From positions 1 through 64,000 of the forward strand of contig NZ_QICS01000007.1 in the NCBI RefSeq assembly GCF_003201285.1: DNA of 64,000 bases. Reading direction: 5' to 3'. This DNA comes from Lachnotalea glycerini (lineage in GTDB: Bacteria; Bacillota; Clostridia; Lachnospirales; Lachnospiraceae). How positions within the stretch are numbered: the stretch's first letter is position 1; each line of letters opens with the position of its first letter. The notes under the pieces are model-generated. The model did not search any database. It worked only from the letters and a program-made list of their open reading frames with translations, and was not told the DNA's origin. The position numbers and the translations under genes are program-made. Positions 12,200 through 22,300 of the stretch are shown here, one piece after another.

Positions 12200-13630
12200 T
12201 TACTCCTTTGTTTCTTCCATTAACATTACTGAATTATCACCATCCAACCTAACTTCCAGCGGTGATATCTTTCGTTCACGTGCCAGAATATCTACTACTA
12301 ATGGCTCACAAAACCCTCCTTGGCATCTTCCCATACCCGGTCTGACTCTTTTCTTAATCCCCTTAACCGTTGTAGCTCCAAGTGGACGTCTGATTGCATC
12401 AATAATTTCACCCTCTGTAATCTGTTCACATCTGCATACAATTTTTCCAAAGGCTGGATTCTTTTTTACCAACTCATTTTTTTCTTCCTCTGTCATTTCT
12501 TTTAATTTTATATTTGGTCTTCTTTTTGTATACATATTTTTTTCATTCATTCTAATCTTCTTTGATAATATTTCATTAATGACATACTCCGATATCGCAG
12601 GTGCTGATGCAAGACCTGGAGACTCAATTCCGGCAACATTAATAAAATCAGTAACATCCTTTGCTTCTTCTATTATAAAATCATGTCTGGTTGAGGTTGG
12701 CCGCACCCCTGCAAAAGAGTGGATCACCTTATCCATCGGTATGTTTTTCACTGTTTTATGAATTTCTTTTTTTACATAATCTAAACTGTCTTTTGTATTG
12801 TTGTTAAGCTCACCACTATCAACCATCTCGGAATTAGGTCCCAATAATACATTGCCATGAGTGGTTGGGACAACCAAAACACCTTTTCCTGCACTGGATG
12901 GTACCGGATAAATAACTCGGCTTACCAAAGGTTTTTTTAATTTATCAAGCACAAAATATTCTCCTTTTCTTGGAGTTATTTCAAAATCTACTTTTGAGGA
13001 AACCTTACCATATATTTTGTCTGAACATACTCCTGCTGCATTAATTATAATTTTTGCTTCATAATTTCCTTTGCTGGTAATAACTTCAAAGCCTTTTTGT
13101 GTCTTTTTAATCTTTTCTACTTGTTCATTTAAATAAAAATCAACATTATTTTCTGAAGCTTCTTCAGCCAATGCAATTGCAACCTCCCATGGGTAAACAA
13201 TACCTGTTGTAGGTAATTCAATTACTTTGGTCACATGATCACTTAAATTGGGTTCTTTTTTTATGGCTTCCTCTTTGGTTAAATACATAACAGGAATATT
13301 TCTGTTTTTTGTCTGTTGATACAGCATATCCAATGTGTCTTCCTCTTCCATTGACGTAGCTGCTACAAAGGCAGATGTTCTTTTAAATGAGACTCCTAAG
13401 TCTTTACATATACTCTCATACATTTCATTGCCTCTTACATTAAGTTTTGCCTTTAACGTATTGTCTAATGGGTCATGCCCCGAATGAATAATCGCACTGT
13501 TTGCCATTGTTGCCTTATTGGCTACATCTGCCTCCCTATCAAACACTGCAACCTTTAACTCTTTCTTTGATAAATCATGTGCCAAAAAACAGCCGACAAT
13601 TCCGGCTCCTACAATTAATATATCATACAT
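12200..13630 (-). CDS. GlpA-like glycerol-3-phosphate dehydrogenase with BFD-like Fe-S domain
   Basis: This protein probably oxidises glycerol-3-phosphate to dihydroxyacetone phosphate. The start is placed at the ATG at 13630 (MYDILIVGAG) after a strong AGGAGG site, giving 476 residues. The N-terminal DAO domain has GAGIVGCFLAHDLS and ANSAIIHSGHD. The C-terminal BFD-like region (about 405-470) carries cysteines in CRCEQIT and GMGRCQGGFC, a probable [2Fe-2S] site. It heads the operon behind a GlpP-type leader terminator. A related alternative is an L-2-hydroxyglutarate oxidase-like protein, but glpP and glpK as partners favour glycerol. Confidence 0.87.
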   Translation of the reverse strand: MYDILIVGAGIVGCFLAHDLSKKELKVAVFDREADVANKATMANSAIIHSGHDPLDNTLKAKLNVRGNEMYESICKDLGVSFKRTSAFVAATSMEEEDTLDMLYQQTKNRNIPVMYLTKEEAIKKEPNLSDHVTKVIELPTTGIVYPWEVAIALAEEASENNVDFYLNEQVEKIKKTQKGFEVITSKGNYEAKIIINAAGVCSDKIYGKVSSKVDFEITPRKGEYFVLDKLKKPLVSRVIYPVPSSAGKGVLVVPTTHGNVLLGPNSEMVDSGELNNNTKDSLDYVKKEIHKTVKNIPMDKVIHSFAGVRPTSTRHDFIIEEAKDVTDFINVAGIESPGLASAPAISEYVINEILSKKIRMNEKNMYTKRRPNIKLKEMTEEEKNELVKKNPAFGKIVCRCEQITEGEIIDAIRRPLGATTVKGIKKRVRPGMGRCQGGFCEPLVVDILARERKISPLEVRLDGDNSVMLMEETKE

Positions 13631-13710
13631 AGTCGATCCTCCTATACGCAAAAACGAATGCGTCCCTGGCGAGTTTTTGTTCTTAGAAATAAATCTCTTT
13701 CTTTGTCACA

Positions 13711-13760
13711 AAAAAAATGAGAACAATGTATTGAAAAAAATTCATTACATTGCTCTCATT
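13711..13760 (-). terminator. GlpP-type leader terminator/antiterminator of the glp operon
   Basis: On the minus strand two 15-nt arms (13746-13760 and 13718-13732) pair with one mismatch and are followed by an eight-T run (13711-13718). The hairpin lies between the promoter at 13788-13816 and the GlpA-like start at 13630. This is the layout of the B. subtilis glpD leader recognised by GlpP, which is encoded in this same operon. Confidence 0.8.
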
Positions 13761-13787
13761 CTCTCGCACGTTTATTAACTTATGTTA

Positions 13788-13816
13788 AATCTATCATATA
13801 TTTATTATTTTGTCAA
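13788..13816 (-). promoter_or_regulatory. Promoter of the glp operon, inside the ptsI 3' end
   Basis: The -35 TTGACA (13811-13816) lies inside the last codons of ptsI. A 17-nt spacer leads to a -10 TAGATT (13788-13793). Transcription would begin about 20 bp upstream of the leader terminator. Confidence 0.65.
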
Positions 13817-15436
13817 ATCAATTTCACGCACTCTTTTTCTAACTTCAAGTACCATGCTTGCCGATACACTAAGCTCATCAATACCCATTTTAAGAAATTC
13901 TTCTGTAAGAGTGATATCTGCTCCTAATTCTCCGCAAATACCAATCCATTTACCTTCTGCATGTGCATTATCAGCTGCCATCTTAATCATTTTAAGTACT
14001 GCTTTATGATGCGCATTATAGAAAGGCTCCAGCTTTTGGTTTTGCCGATCAATTGCTAACGTATATTGTGTCAAATCATTAGTTCCTACACTAAAGAAGT
14101 CAACCTCCTTAGCTAGTTCATCACTAATCATAACAGAAGCAGGTGTTTCTATCATGATACCTGTTTCTACATTTTCCTTGAAAGGAATTCCTTCCTGTTT
14201 CAGTTCCTCTTTTACTTGAGCAATTATCACCTTGATTGCCTTTACTTCTTCTACCGAAATAATCATCGGGAACATAATCGAAATATTACCAAAGATTGCA
14301 GCACGATACAATGCTCTAAGCTGTGTCTTAAATATTTCTTTCCTGGTCAGGCATATTCTGATTGCCCGATATCCGAGTGCCGGATTTTCTTCTTTATCCA
14401 GTTTAAAATAATCTACTTTCTTATCTGCTCCAATATCAAGTGTTCGAATGATTACCTTTTTACCTGCCATATTTTCGGCTACGGTTTTATAAGCTGCAAA
14501 TTGCTGCTCTTCGGTAGGATAATCACTGTTTTCCAAATATAAAAATTCACTTCGAAACAGTCCAATACCGTTTGCATCATTTTTTAATACATTACCGACA
14601 TCAGAACTGTTGCCTATATTCGCGTAAATGTTTATCTTTGTACCATCAAGAGTAATATCTTCCTTATCCTTTAATTGTTGTAATAATTCTTTGCGCTCTA
14701 AGGATTCCTTGCGTCTTTTTTCCATTACTGCGAGTGTTTCCTCATCCGGCTCAATATATACTTTACCATGAAAACCATCAACAATTACATATTTACCGTC
14801 AAATTCCTTCTTTAAGTCTTCTCCAAGACCAATAATAGCGGGTATCCCCATGCTTCTTGCCAAAATGGCGGTATGTGAATTGGCTGAACCATTTTGCATG
14901 ATAAATCCAAGAACCTTGTCCTTATCAAGCTGCACTGTTTCACTTGGTACCAAATCATCGGCCGCAATAACTACCTTGTCATTTAATATCTGTATACCAT
15001 CCTCAGCGTTAGTAAGAATTTTAAGAAGTCTTTCTGATACATCCTTTACATCCGCAGCTCTACCTTGCATATAAGCATCATCCATAGCCGCAAACATTGC
15101 GGTAAAATTATCTGCGGTAACACCAACTGCATATTCTGCATTGACCTGTTGTGAATTAATGATATTTATGATGGACTCACAATAATCCAAATCTTCCAAC
15201 ATCATTTGATGAATCTCAAAAATAGCTGCATTTGCCTCTCCTACATCAGCAAGCGCTTTTTCGTATAAGCTTTGCAGTTGCTTCTTTCCCTTTTCCTTTG
15301 CTGATTCAAACCTTTTTATCTCGGCATCTGTATCTTCTACTTTGTATCTTTTAATTACACTTTCTTTCCGTTTGTAGAATGATATATTACCCATGCAAAT
15401 ATCATTAAAAACACTTTTTCCTTCTAATACTATCAT
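13805..15436 (-). CDS. ptsI: PTS enzyme I
   Basis: Enzyme I takes phosphate from phosphoenolpyruvate and passes it to HPr. The 543-residue protein has the N-terminal HPr-binding domain, the phospho-histidine H188 in GSANSHTAILARSMG, and the C-terminal PEP-binding barrel with GIGLFRSEFLY, FSVGTNDLTQYTLA and the catalytic GICGELG cysteine. It follows HPr by 17 bp and closes the transcript running licT-HAD-bgl-HPr-ptsI. The length is slightly short of the usual 570 residues, with all key motifs present. Confidence 0.96.
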   Translation of the reverse strand: MIVLEGKSVFNDICMGNISFYKRKESVIKRYKVEDTDAEIKRFESAKEKGKKQLQSLYEKALADVGEANAAIFEIHQMMLEDLDYCESIINIINSQQVNAEYAVGVTADNFTAMFAAMDDAYMQGRAADVKDVSERLLKILTNAEDGIQILNDKVVIAADDLVPSETVQLDKDKVLGFIMQNGSANSHTAILARSMGIPAIIGLGEDLKKEFDGKYVIVDGFHGKVYIEPDEETLAVMEKRRKESLERKELLQQLKDKEDITLDGTKINIYANIGNSSDVGNVLKNDANGIGLFRSEFLYLENSDYPTEEQQFAAYKTVAENMAGKKVIIRTLDIGADKKVDYFKLDKEENPALGYRAIRICLTRKEIFKTQLRALYRAAIFGNISIMFPMIISVEEVKAIKVIIAQVKEELKQEGIPFKENVETGIMIETPASVMISDELAKEVDFFSVGTNDLTQYTLAIDRQNQKLEPFYNAHHKAVLKMIKMAADNAHAEGKWIGICGELGADITLTEEFLKMGIDELSVSASMVLEVRKRVREIDLTK

Positions 15437-15453
15437 CCTATCATTTCCTTTAC

Positions 15454-15711
15454 TTAGAGATTTTCTTCAAAAAATTTCTTTAATGCTGCAATTGCTTCAT
15501 CTTCGTCTGCTCCATCCGCTTCAACAGTCACTTCATCATTTTGTTTTACTGCCATACCCATAATTCCAAAAATTCTTTTTGCATCTCCTGATTTTGCTCC
15601 TGATTTAAGAGTGATAGCTGATTGAAATTTTCCTGCTTCCTTTACCAATAATCCTGCTGGTCTTGCGTGAATTCCGATTTCGTCCTTGATTACATACTTA
15701 AAATTTTTCAT
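15454..15711 (-). CDS. ptsH: HPr family phosphocarrier protein lacking Ser46
   Basis: HPr relays phosphate from enzyme I to sugar-specific EII proteins. The 85-residue protein has the active-site H15 in GIHARPAG. At the position of the regulatory serine of Bacillus HPr (Ser46, normally in a KSIMGVM context), the sequence reads AKRIFGIM, so arginine occupies that site. The catalytic function should be intact, but HPr kinase control through Ser46 is not expected. It sits between the phospho-beta-glucosidase and ptsI with a GAAAGGA site before the ATG. Confidence 0.92.
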   Translation of the reverse strand: MKNFKYVIKDEIGIHARPAGLLVKEAGKFQSAITLKSGAKSGDAKRIFGIMGMAVKQNDEVTVEADGADEDEAIAALKKFFEENL

Positions 15712-15742
15712 AATAATTATCCTTTCTTCTTCGCGTATTATA

Positions 15743-17170
<1,428 letters not shown>

Positions 17171-17187
17171 CTATACATTATTTCAAT

Positions 17188-18006
17188 TTATATTAGCTCA
17201 TGTTTTAAAAAACTATTATAAATTCCGTTTTCATTAACTTTATCAGTCACCTCGTCGGCAAGCTGCTTTAGCTCTTTTGAAGCATTGCCCATAGCAATTC
17301 CAAGTTGGGCAAATTTAAGCATCTCAGCATCATTTGGTCCATCACCAATTGCAATGACATCATTTTTAGTTTTACCATAATAGTCAAGAACTATCTGCAT
17401 ACCAATTGATTTGTTAATATTTTTATCCGATATTTCTCCGCTTGCTTCTCCAAAAACACCAATGCTGTTTGGAAGAACAATAAAATATTCTTTAAATTTA
17501 TCTTGCATACATTCCAAGCTTTTACATGAATTAAAAAATAAAACCTTATTCACACTGCAAACCTCTATCGCATTTTCTACCGTCCTAATAACTCCCAGAT
17601 AAGCCTCAATCTCACTGTTTTGACCTACTCCACTGTCTTTAAACAGTTTCTTTAATACCTCTAAATTTTCCTTTTCTATGACCACACCACTATTTGTCTC
17701 CAATATAAATGCGGTTCGATTCTCTTTCAAATAATTTATGAGCTGTTTCACAATACTTTCTTCCATACATTTATGAAATAATACTTTATTATCACATTCT
17801 ACATAAGCACCGGCTGCGCACACCAATCCATCAAAACCAATTTCCAGTATTCTGTCATATATTTCTCCCTTGGATCTTCCTGTACACAAAAATATTTTAT
17901 GCCCATTGCCCTTGGCAGTTTGTATCGCCTCAATTGCTGACTTAGGCACCATTCCATTTATATCACTTAATGTTCCGTCAATATCTAAAAAAATCAGTCT
18001 CTCCAT
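17188..18006 (-). CDS. Cof-type HAD-IIB phosphatase
   Basis: This is a HAD-superfamily phosphatase, probably acting on a sugar phosphate or nucleotide. I place the start at the ATG at 18006 (MERLIFLDIDGTL) after AAGGAG, which trims 13 residues from the longest frame and gives 272 residues. Motif I is DIDGTL, motif II LCTGRSKG, motif III/IV GDGPNDAEML, and a large type IIB cap lies between. It is the first gene after LicT site 2, ahead of the GH1 gene, so it may clear phosphorylated products of beta-glucoside breakdown. Substrate is unknown. Confidence 0.88.
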   Translation of the reverse strand: MERLIFLDIDGTLSDINGMVPKSAIEAIQTAKGNGHKIFLCTGRSKGEIYDRILEIGFDGLVCAAGAYVECDNKVLFHKCMEESIVKQLINYLKENRTAFILETNSGVVIEKENLEVLKKLFKDSGVGQNSEIEAYLGVIRTVENAIEVCSVNKVLFFNSCKSLECMQDKFKEYFIVLPNSIGVFGEASGEISDKNINKSIGMQIVLDYYGKTKNDVIAIGDGPNDAEMLKFAQLGIAMGNASKELKQLADEVTDKVNENGIYNSFLKHELI

Positions 18007-18138
18007 TTTGTTACTCCTTATTCTATTTAAACCTGCTTCACGCACACAATCAAACCACCGTATCCGGCTTGTATCAATGTCCGGATTTATATATTATAAT
18101 ATAATGCATGATAGCAGCAAGGTGTTCTCTATTATCTT

Positions 18139-18182
18139 AAAAAACCTAGACTTATAGAGTAAAATCTAAAGTCTAGGTTTTG
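18139..18182 (-). terminator. LicT-controlled terminator between licT and the HAD gene
   Basis: The arms around AAAACCTAGACTT and AAGTCTAGGTTTT form a strong stem followed by a T-rich end on the minus strand. Its 5' arm overlaps RAT site 2. It would block readthrough from licT into the GH1-HPr-ptsI genes when LicT is inactive. Confidence 0.85.
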
Positions 18183-18204
18183 CCTGCCTTACCAGTAACA
18201 ACCC
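18176..18204 (-). promoter_or_regulatory. LicT/BglG antiterminator (RAT), site 2
   Basis: The minus-strand 29-nt element starts GGGTTGTTACTGG and ends GCAGGCAAAACC, matching the RAT consensus. It overlaps the licT stop codon by one base, so licT translation and the RNA switch are directly adjacent. Confidence 0.87.
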
Positions 18205-19037
18205 TAATTGGCCGTAGTAATTCTTCTTAAATGTACCGTTAAATAAATCAATTCTTCCTCCGGTACGTTCATTTTAAATTCATTTTCTATATATTTTCTA
18301 ATTTTCTCTGCACATCTATAATCCGTCTTATATTGGCTCTTAATCATATTATGGAATTCCTCATCTGTACCGGAATTTGGACGATGTGTTATGATTCGCT
18401 GTGCAAAAAATTTTAGATGCGTAATAAATCTCTCATAGTTAATTGACTCTTCATCCAGTTCAACCTGATAATAGTACTTTATAATTTTAAGTACATTCTG
18501 TATTAATTTAGTTATGTCAATCGTATTTGGCATATCTGTTCCAAATTCTGCATTCACAAGATGCATCGCAATGGACGCTGCTTCATCATCGGGAAGCTCT
18601 ATGCCAAGCGTTTCTTTTATCATCTCCAGAGCTTTCTTACCTACCTCATATTCAGCAGAATAGAACTTTTTGATTTCCCACAAAAGAGCATTCTTAAAGT
18701 TAAGTCCCTGCTTATATCGGTCAATTGCAAAGTTAATATGATCGGTTAAGGTGATATAAATGTTCTTATTCAGCTTCTTTGAAATGACTGTTTTTGAGTA
18801 TGTTATAATATCGTTTGATATTTGAATGTGCTCTAATGGAATATCAGCTAATACACTCTGCAATCGTTCTGACTCAGCCTCATTATCCATTCTGAAAATT
18901 TTCTCTATCTTGATATCATCAATCATATCTCCAAGCTTACGTCCAAATCCAAGACCTCGACCCATTACAACAATTTCACGATTGTTTTCATCATAAGCAC
19001 TAACAATATTATTATTAATAATCTTCTCAATCTTCAT
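18204..19037 (-). CDS. licT: BglG/LicT family transcription antiterminator
   Basis: LicT binds RAT hairpins in nascent mRNA and prevents termination when beta-glucosides are being imported. The start at 19037 (MKIEKIINNN) follows a strong AGGAGA site and gives 277 residues, the normal LicT length; twelve upstream in-frame residues are excluded. The N-terminal CAT RNA-binding domain (1-55) includes GRGLGFGRKLGD. Two PRD domains follow with the expected regulatory histidines in LTDHINFAIDR, SIAMHLVNAEF, ITHLKFFAQR and LTVHLRR. It probably controls itself and RAT sites 1 and 2. Confidence 0.94.
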   Translation of the reverse strand: MKIEKIINNNIVSAYDENNREIVVMGRGLGFGRKLGDMIDDIKIEKIFRMDNEAESERLQSVLADIPLEHIQISNDIITYSKTVISKKLNKNIYITLTDHINFAIDRYKQGLNFKNALLWEIKKFYSAEYEVGKKALEMIKETLGIELPDDEAASIAMHLVNAEFGTDMPNTIDITKLIQNVLKIIKYYYQVELDEESINYERFITHLKFFAQRIITHRPNSGTDEEFHNMIKSQYKTDYRCAEKIRKYIENEFKMNVPEEELIYLTVHLRRITTAN

Positions 19038-19127
19038 CCTATGATATCTCCTGCCACCAACTAGTTCATTCACAAAAATAAACCATACATAATCAGAACA
19101 ATTAAATTGTTATTGTTCAAATTAGTT

Positions 19128-19156
19128 GGTTTAGCCTGCATTACCAGTAACAATCC
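19128..19156 (-). promoter_or_regulatory. LicT/BglG antiterminator (RAT), site 3, in the licT leader
   Basis: The 29-nt minus-strand element starts GGATTGTTACTGG and ends GCAGGCTAAACC. It is followed by a weaker hairpin (TGAACAAT pairing with ATTGTTC) and a TTTATTTTT tract before the licT start, so licT is likely autoregulated. The rest of this 335-bp gap holds the licT promoter and the 3' hairpin of the next gene. Confidence 0.85.
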
Positions 19157-19197
19157 AAATCTTATTAATAATATATTACAAACTCTATCTATTGGTA

Positions 19198-19226
19198 ATG
19201 ATATCATACTGTTTACACATTGTCAA
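19198..19226 (-). promoter_or_regulatory. licT promoter
   Basis: The -35 is TTGACA (19221-19226), the spacer 17 nt and the -10 TATCAT (19198-19203). It lies about 40 bp upstream of RAT site 3. Confidence 0.7.
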
Positions 19227-19326
19227 AGTCGATTGATTTTTTCGTCATTTTCTTCAAACCTCTATAACATTTTTTGTGAATATTCACTATTTTTAGTGTT
19301 TTTAATCAATTTTACCAATCAGAAAC

Positions 19327-19361
19327 TTTGACTCATAGAAAAAACAATCCTATGAGTCAAA
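19327..19361 (-). terminator. Hairpin at the 3' end of the rhamnogalacturonan enzyme gene
   Basis: Two perfect 12-nt arms (TTTGACTCATAG and its complement) surround an 11-nt loop 12 bp past the stop codon. There is no T tract, so it may act by mRNA protection as much as by termination. Confidence 0.55.
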
Positions 19362-19372
19362 TGGTGCCTATT

Positions 19373-22300
19373 TTATTTCTTGATTGTTACTTTGTTTACA
19401 GAGCTATATGATCCATAAACTTTATTTTGAGCTCCATCTAATTTGTATGCTCTCGCCTTTACATAATATGTACATCCCTGAATCAGTCCTTTTATTGTTT
19501 TTGTTTTACTGGTACTGTTTATAATATTTACGCTTTGTTCAAAGCTACTGTCCGTTGAATAAATAATTTCATATCCCTTTGCCTTGCTTACTTTCAAAAG
19601 CTTTATCTTCATGCTTTGTTTACTTGAGTTAGTAAGAGCCTTAATTGTAGTCTTATCTACCTCTATCTTCTCCCATTTGGCATAAATAATAAGGTCTTCA
19701 TTTGTCTTTTTTGAAATCTTTGTAATTTTGCTAGAAAAGCTTTTATCGGTATACCATCCCTGAAATAAACAACCTGCTTTTGTGGGAGCTTTCAGCTTTA
19801 TGTTTTTATTATTATCAACTTCTGTAGGATTGTCCTGATGATTAATTCCACCATCTAATTCATATGTTATTGTATAGCCTTTTGTTGTAGGATCATCCTG
19901 TTTTGTTGATTGTTCTTCTCTTATTATGATTGCTCCGAGTCTTGAAACTCGATCTGAAGCAAATGCAATATTTAATTGTCCATCCTTTACCTCCACCTCA
20001 TAGCTGCCTATCGTATAAGCAGATGCAGTATTTGCTACAGAAAAGTTAACAGTTTCTTCTATCGTTCCCTTGATATCACTTTTATAGCTTGAATTGCTCA
20101 TTAATTCCACGATATATTTTCCGTTTGAAACATCCACTTGAAAAGTAAGACCCGCTGGAAGTGCAAAATCTCTGTACACCATATAAGGTGTTGGATGAAT
20201 TGGATTCGAATAGGTGAATGGCTCTGATCTTCCATTGACAATTGTTTCATCCGTGATGTCAAAACCATACCCCTTTTCACTGGAATATTGAATTCCTAAG
20301 CTTGCTGCCGTCTGTGTTTCATTTTTGCCATTTACGGTAATTCCCGTCCAACCGTCTGCAACCTGATCGTTATTAATTCCAAAATCAAATTTATACAAGG
20401 CTTTGTATGGTACAATGCGAATCAATAATGTAACTTTAGAATCATAATCGTTTACTGTTCCTGTTATTGCTATAACACCTTCCTTTGAGGTATCCTGATT
20501 ATTTGTATCCCAGATAATTTCTGACATACCACTATTACCACTTGCATATTCTACTTTAATTGAAGCAGGCAGGACATTGCTTGTAAGCTTTTGATTTACA
20601 ATTATCTCAATCGGATTTAATTGCTCTGTTAAAGCTGTAATATAATCACTCACTATTATAACATTAAGAATTACTTCAATATTAACAATCTCCTTAAGCT
20701 TTGCAGTTAAGGCATAAGTACCAAGCACATTATTGTTAAAATCTCCTTCCCATGAATCCACTTGAATCTGTTTTGTTGAGCCATTCAAATAAGTAACTTC
20801 TACAGTTTCTGGTAACGTTATATTGCTGCCAACGACTGCTTTTATATCTTCAATTGATGTATAGCCTGTTACCGTATTTTCTATAATGGTTACCGTTGTT
20901 TCTACTTTTTTTGAATACCCAGAGATTATGGCATATACTTTATAGGTTCCCGGCGTTGACAAGTCAACCTCGTTTACCTCCCAGGTAACCTCTGTTAAAA
21001 CTTCCTTATCATTTGAATCAATTACACTGATTGTTTTTGGTAGTAAATCAGCAACTGTTTGTCCGTCCGTAAGAAGTGTATCCTCTACAAGACTATCCAG
21101 TACAATTTTTTTTATTTCCTTGATATCCACCAGTGTATCGGCACTGACTGCTCTTGACATAAAAGAGGTCTTATCATTTACAATGGCGGCAATTTTATAT
21201 AGATAACTACTTCCACATTTGACTGTTGTATCTGTATAAGCATAAATGATTTCTGTACCCGTGGTCTTATCTTTGACTGATAAGCTGTCATTTTTAATTG
21301 TGGTAATTAAGGAAAAATCATCGCTGCCTGCATCTGCCCTGTATATTTCATAGCCTTGTATCTCATTACCATAGGTGCCATCATTTGCCGGTGTAAAATT
21401 GAGTGTCACTTTGTTTTGATCCGTTGCTTCTACCGTGACTTGTGCCGTAATCAGTCCTTCTGATAATAAATAGCTTAAATTGGCAGGCTGATTATAGCCG
21501 ACATTTTGCCAAGCTATACCCTCTCGGTATGCCAAATTTTCCATCAGACAAGGTACCACATAATCTGTTTGTATGGTTGTCGTATAGATTCGGATTTTAC
21601 TGTTATCAGCTGCACACCGAAGAATCATTTCCTCTCTCCAGTCACCAAGAAAATCTGCAATTAATCCTGCATTTCCCTTTGTTCCATTAGAGGTAAAAAC
21701 CTCACCTGATTCAAAAGTCACTTCTTCTTTACTTGTTTCATAGTTCCATTTTGCAATTGTAGTAGTTAATGGTACATATGCTGTTTTATCAAAGGTATGA
21801 TCAAATATTTCACTTAGTAAGTCACCATCCCAGAAAATTGAAAAATTTGAAGCCGGTGAATTTTGTGATATGGTTATAAGATTTTCAAGTGTTGAAGTGG
21901 AGGAATAAACCCCTCCGTCCTTGGAATCCCACGCTGGCTCCTCCTCTGCAACATCGCTTGGTCTTGCGATGGACCAAAATTCTGCAAATGGATATGTCGG
22001 GTCAATATCTGCGGCAACCCCTCGACCAGTATCCTTTCCGGTATAATAACCCATTAATACTTTGCCTGTTTCTGCATCATGAATTTCTACATGATAGGCT
22101 GCATTGTCATGTTCATGAACCTGCATTACCTCTAGCCCATCATTCCATTCTACCCAATCTGAAACATGCATTGCATCTCCGTGTCCTAAACCTGTTGAAT
22201 ATTTTAAGGAACCATTATGATCAACAACTAAGGAACCATAAATAATCTCATCTTTTCCATCATTATCAACATCATTTACGCTTAACCCATGGTTTCCCTG

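Noticed and set aside
12051-12761. 236-codon plus-strand frame
   Set aside because: It lies antisense across two well-conserved flavoprotein genes with clear motifs, and has no family resemblance.
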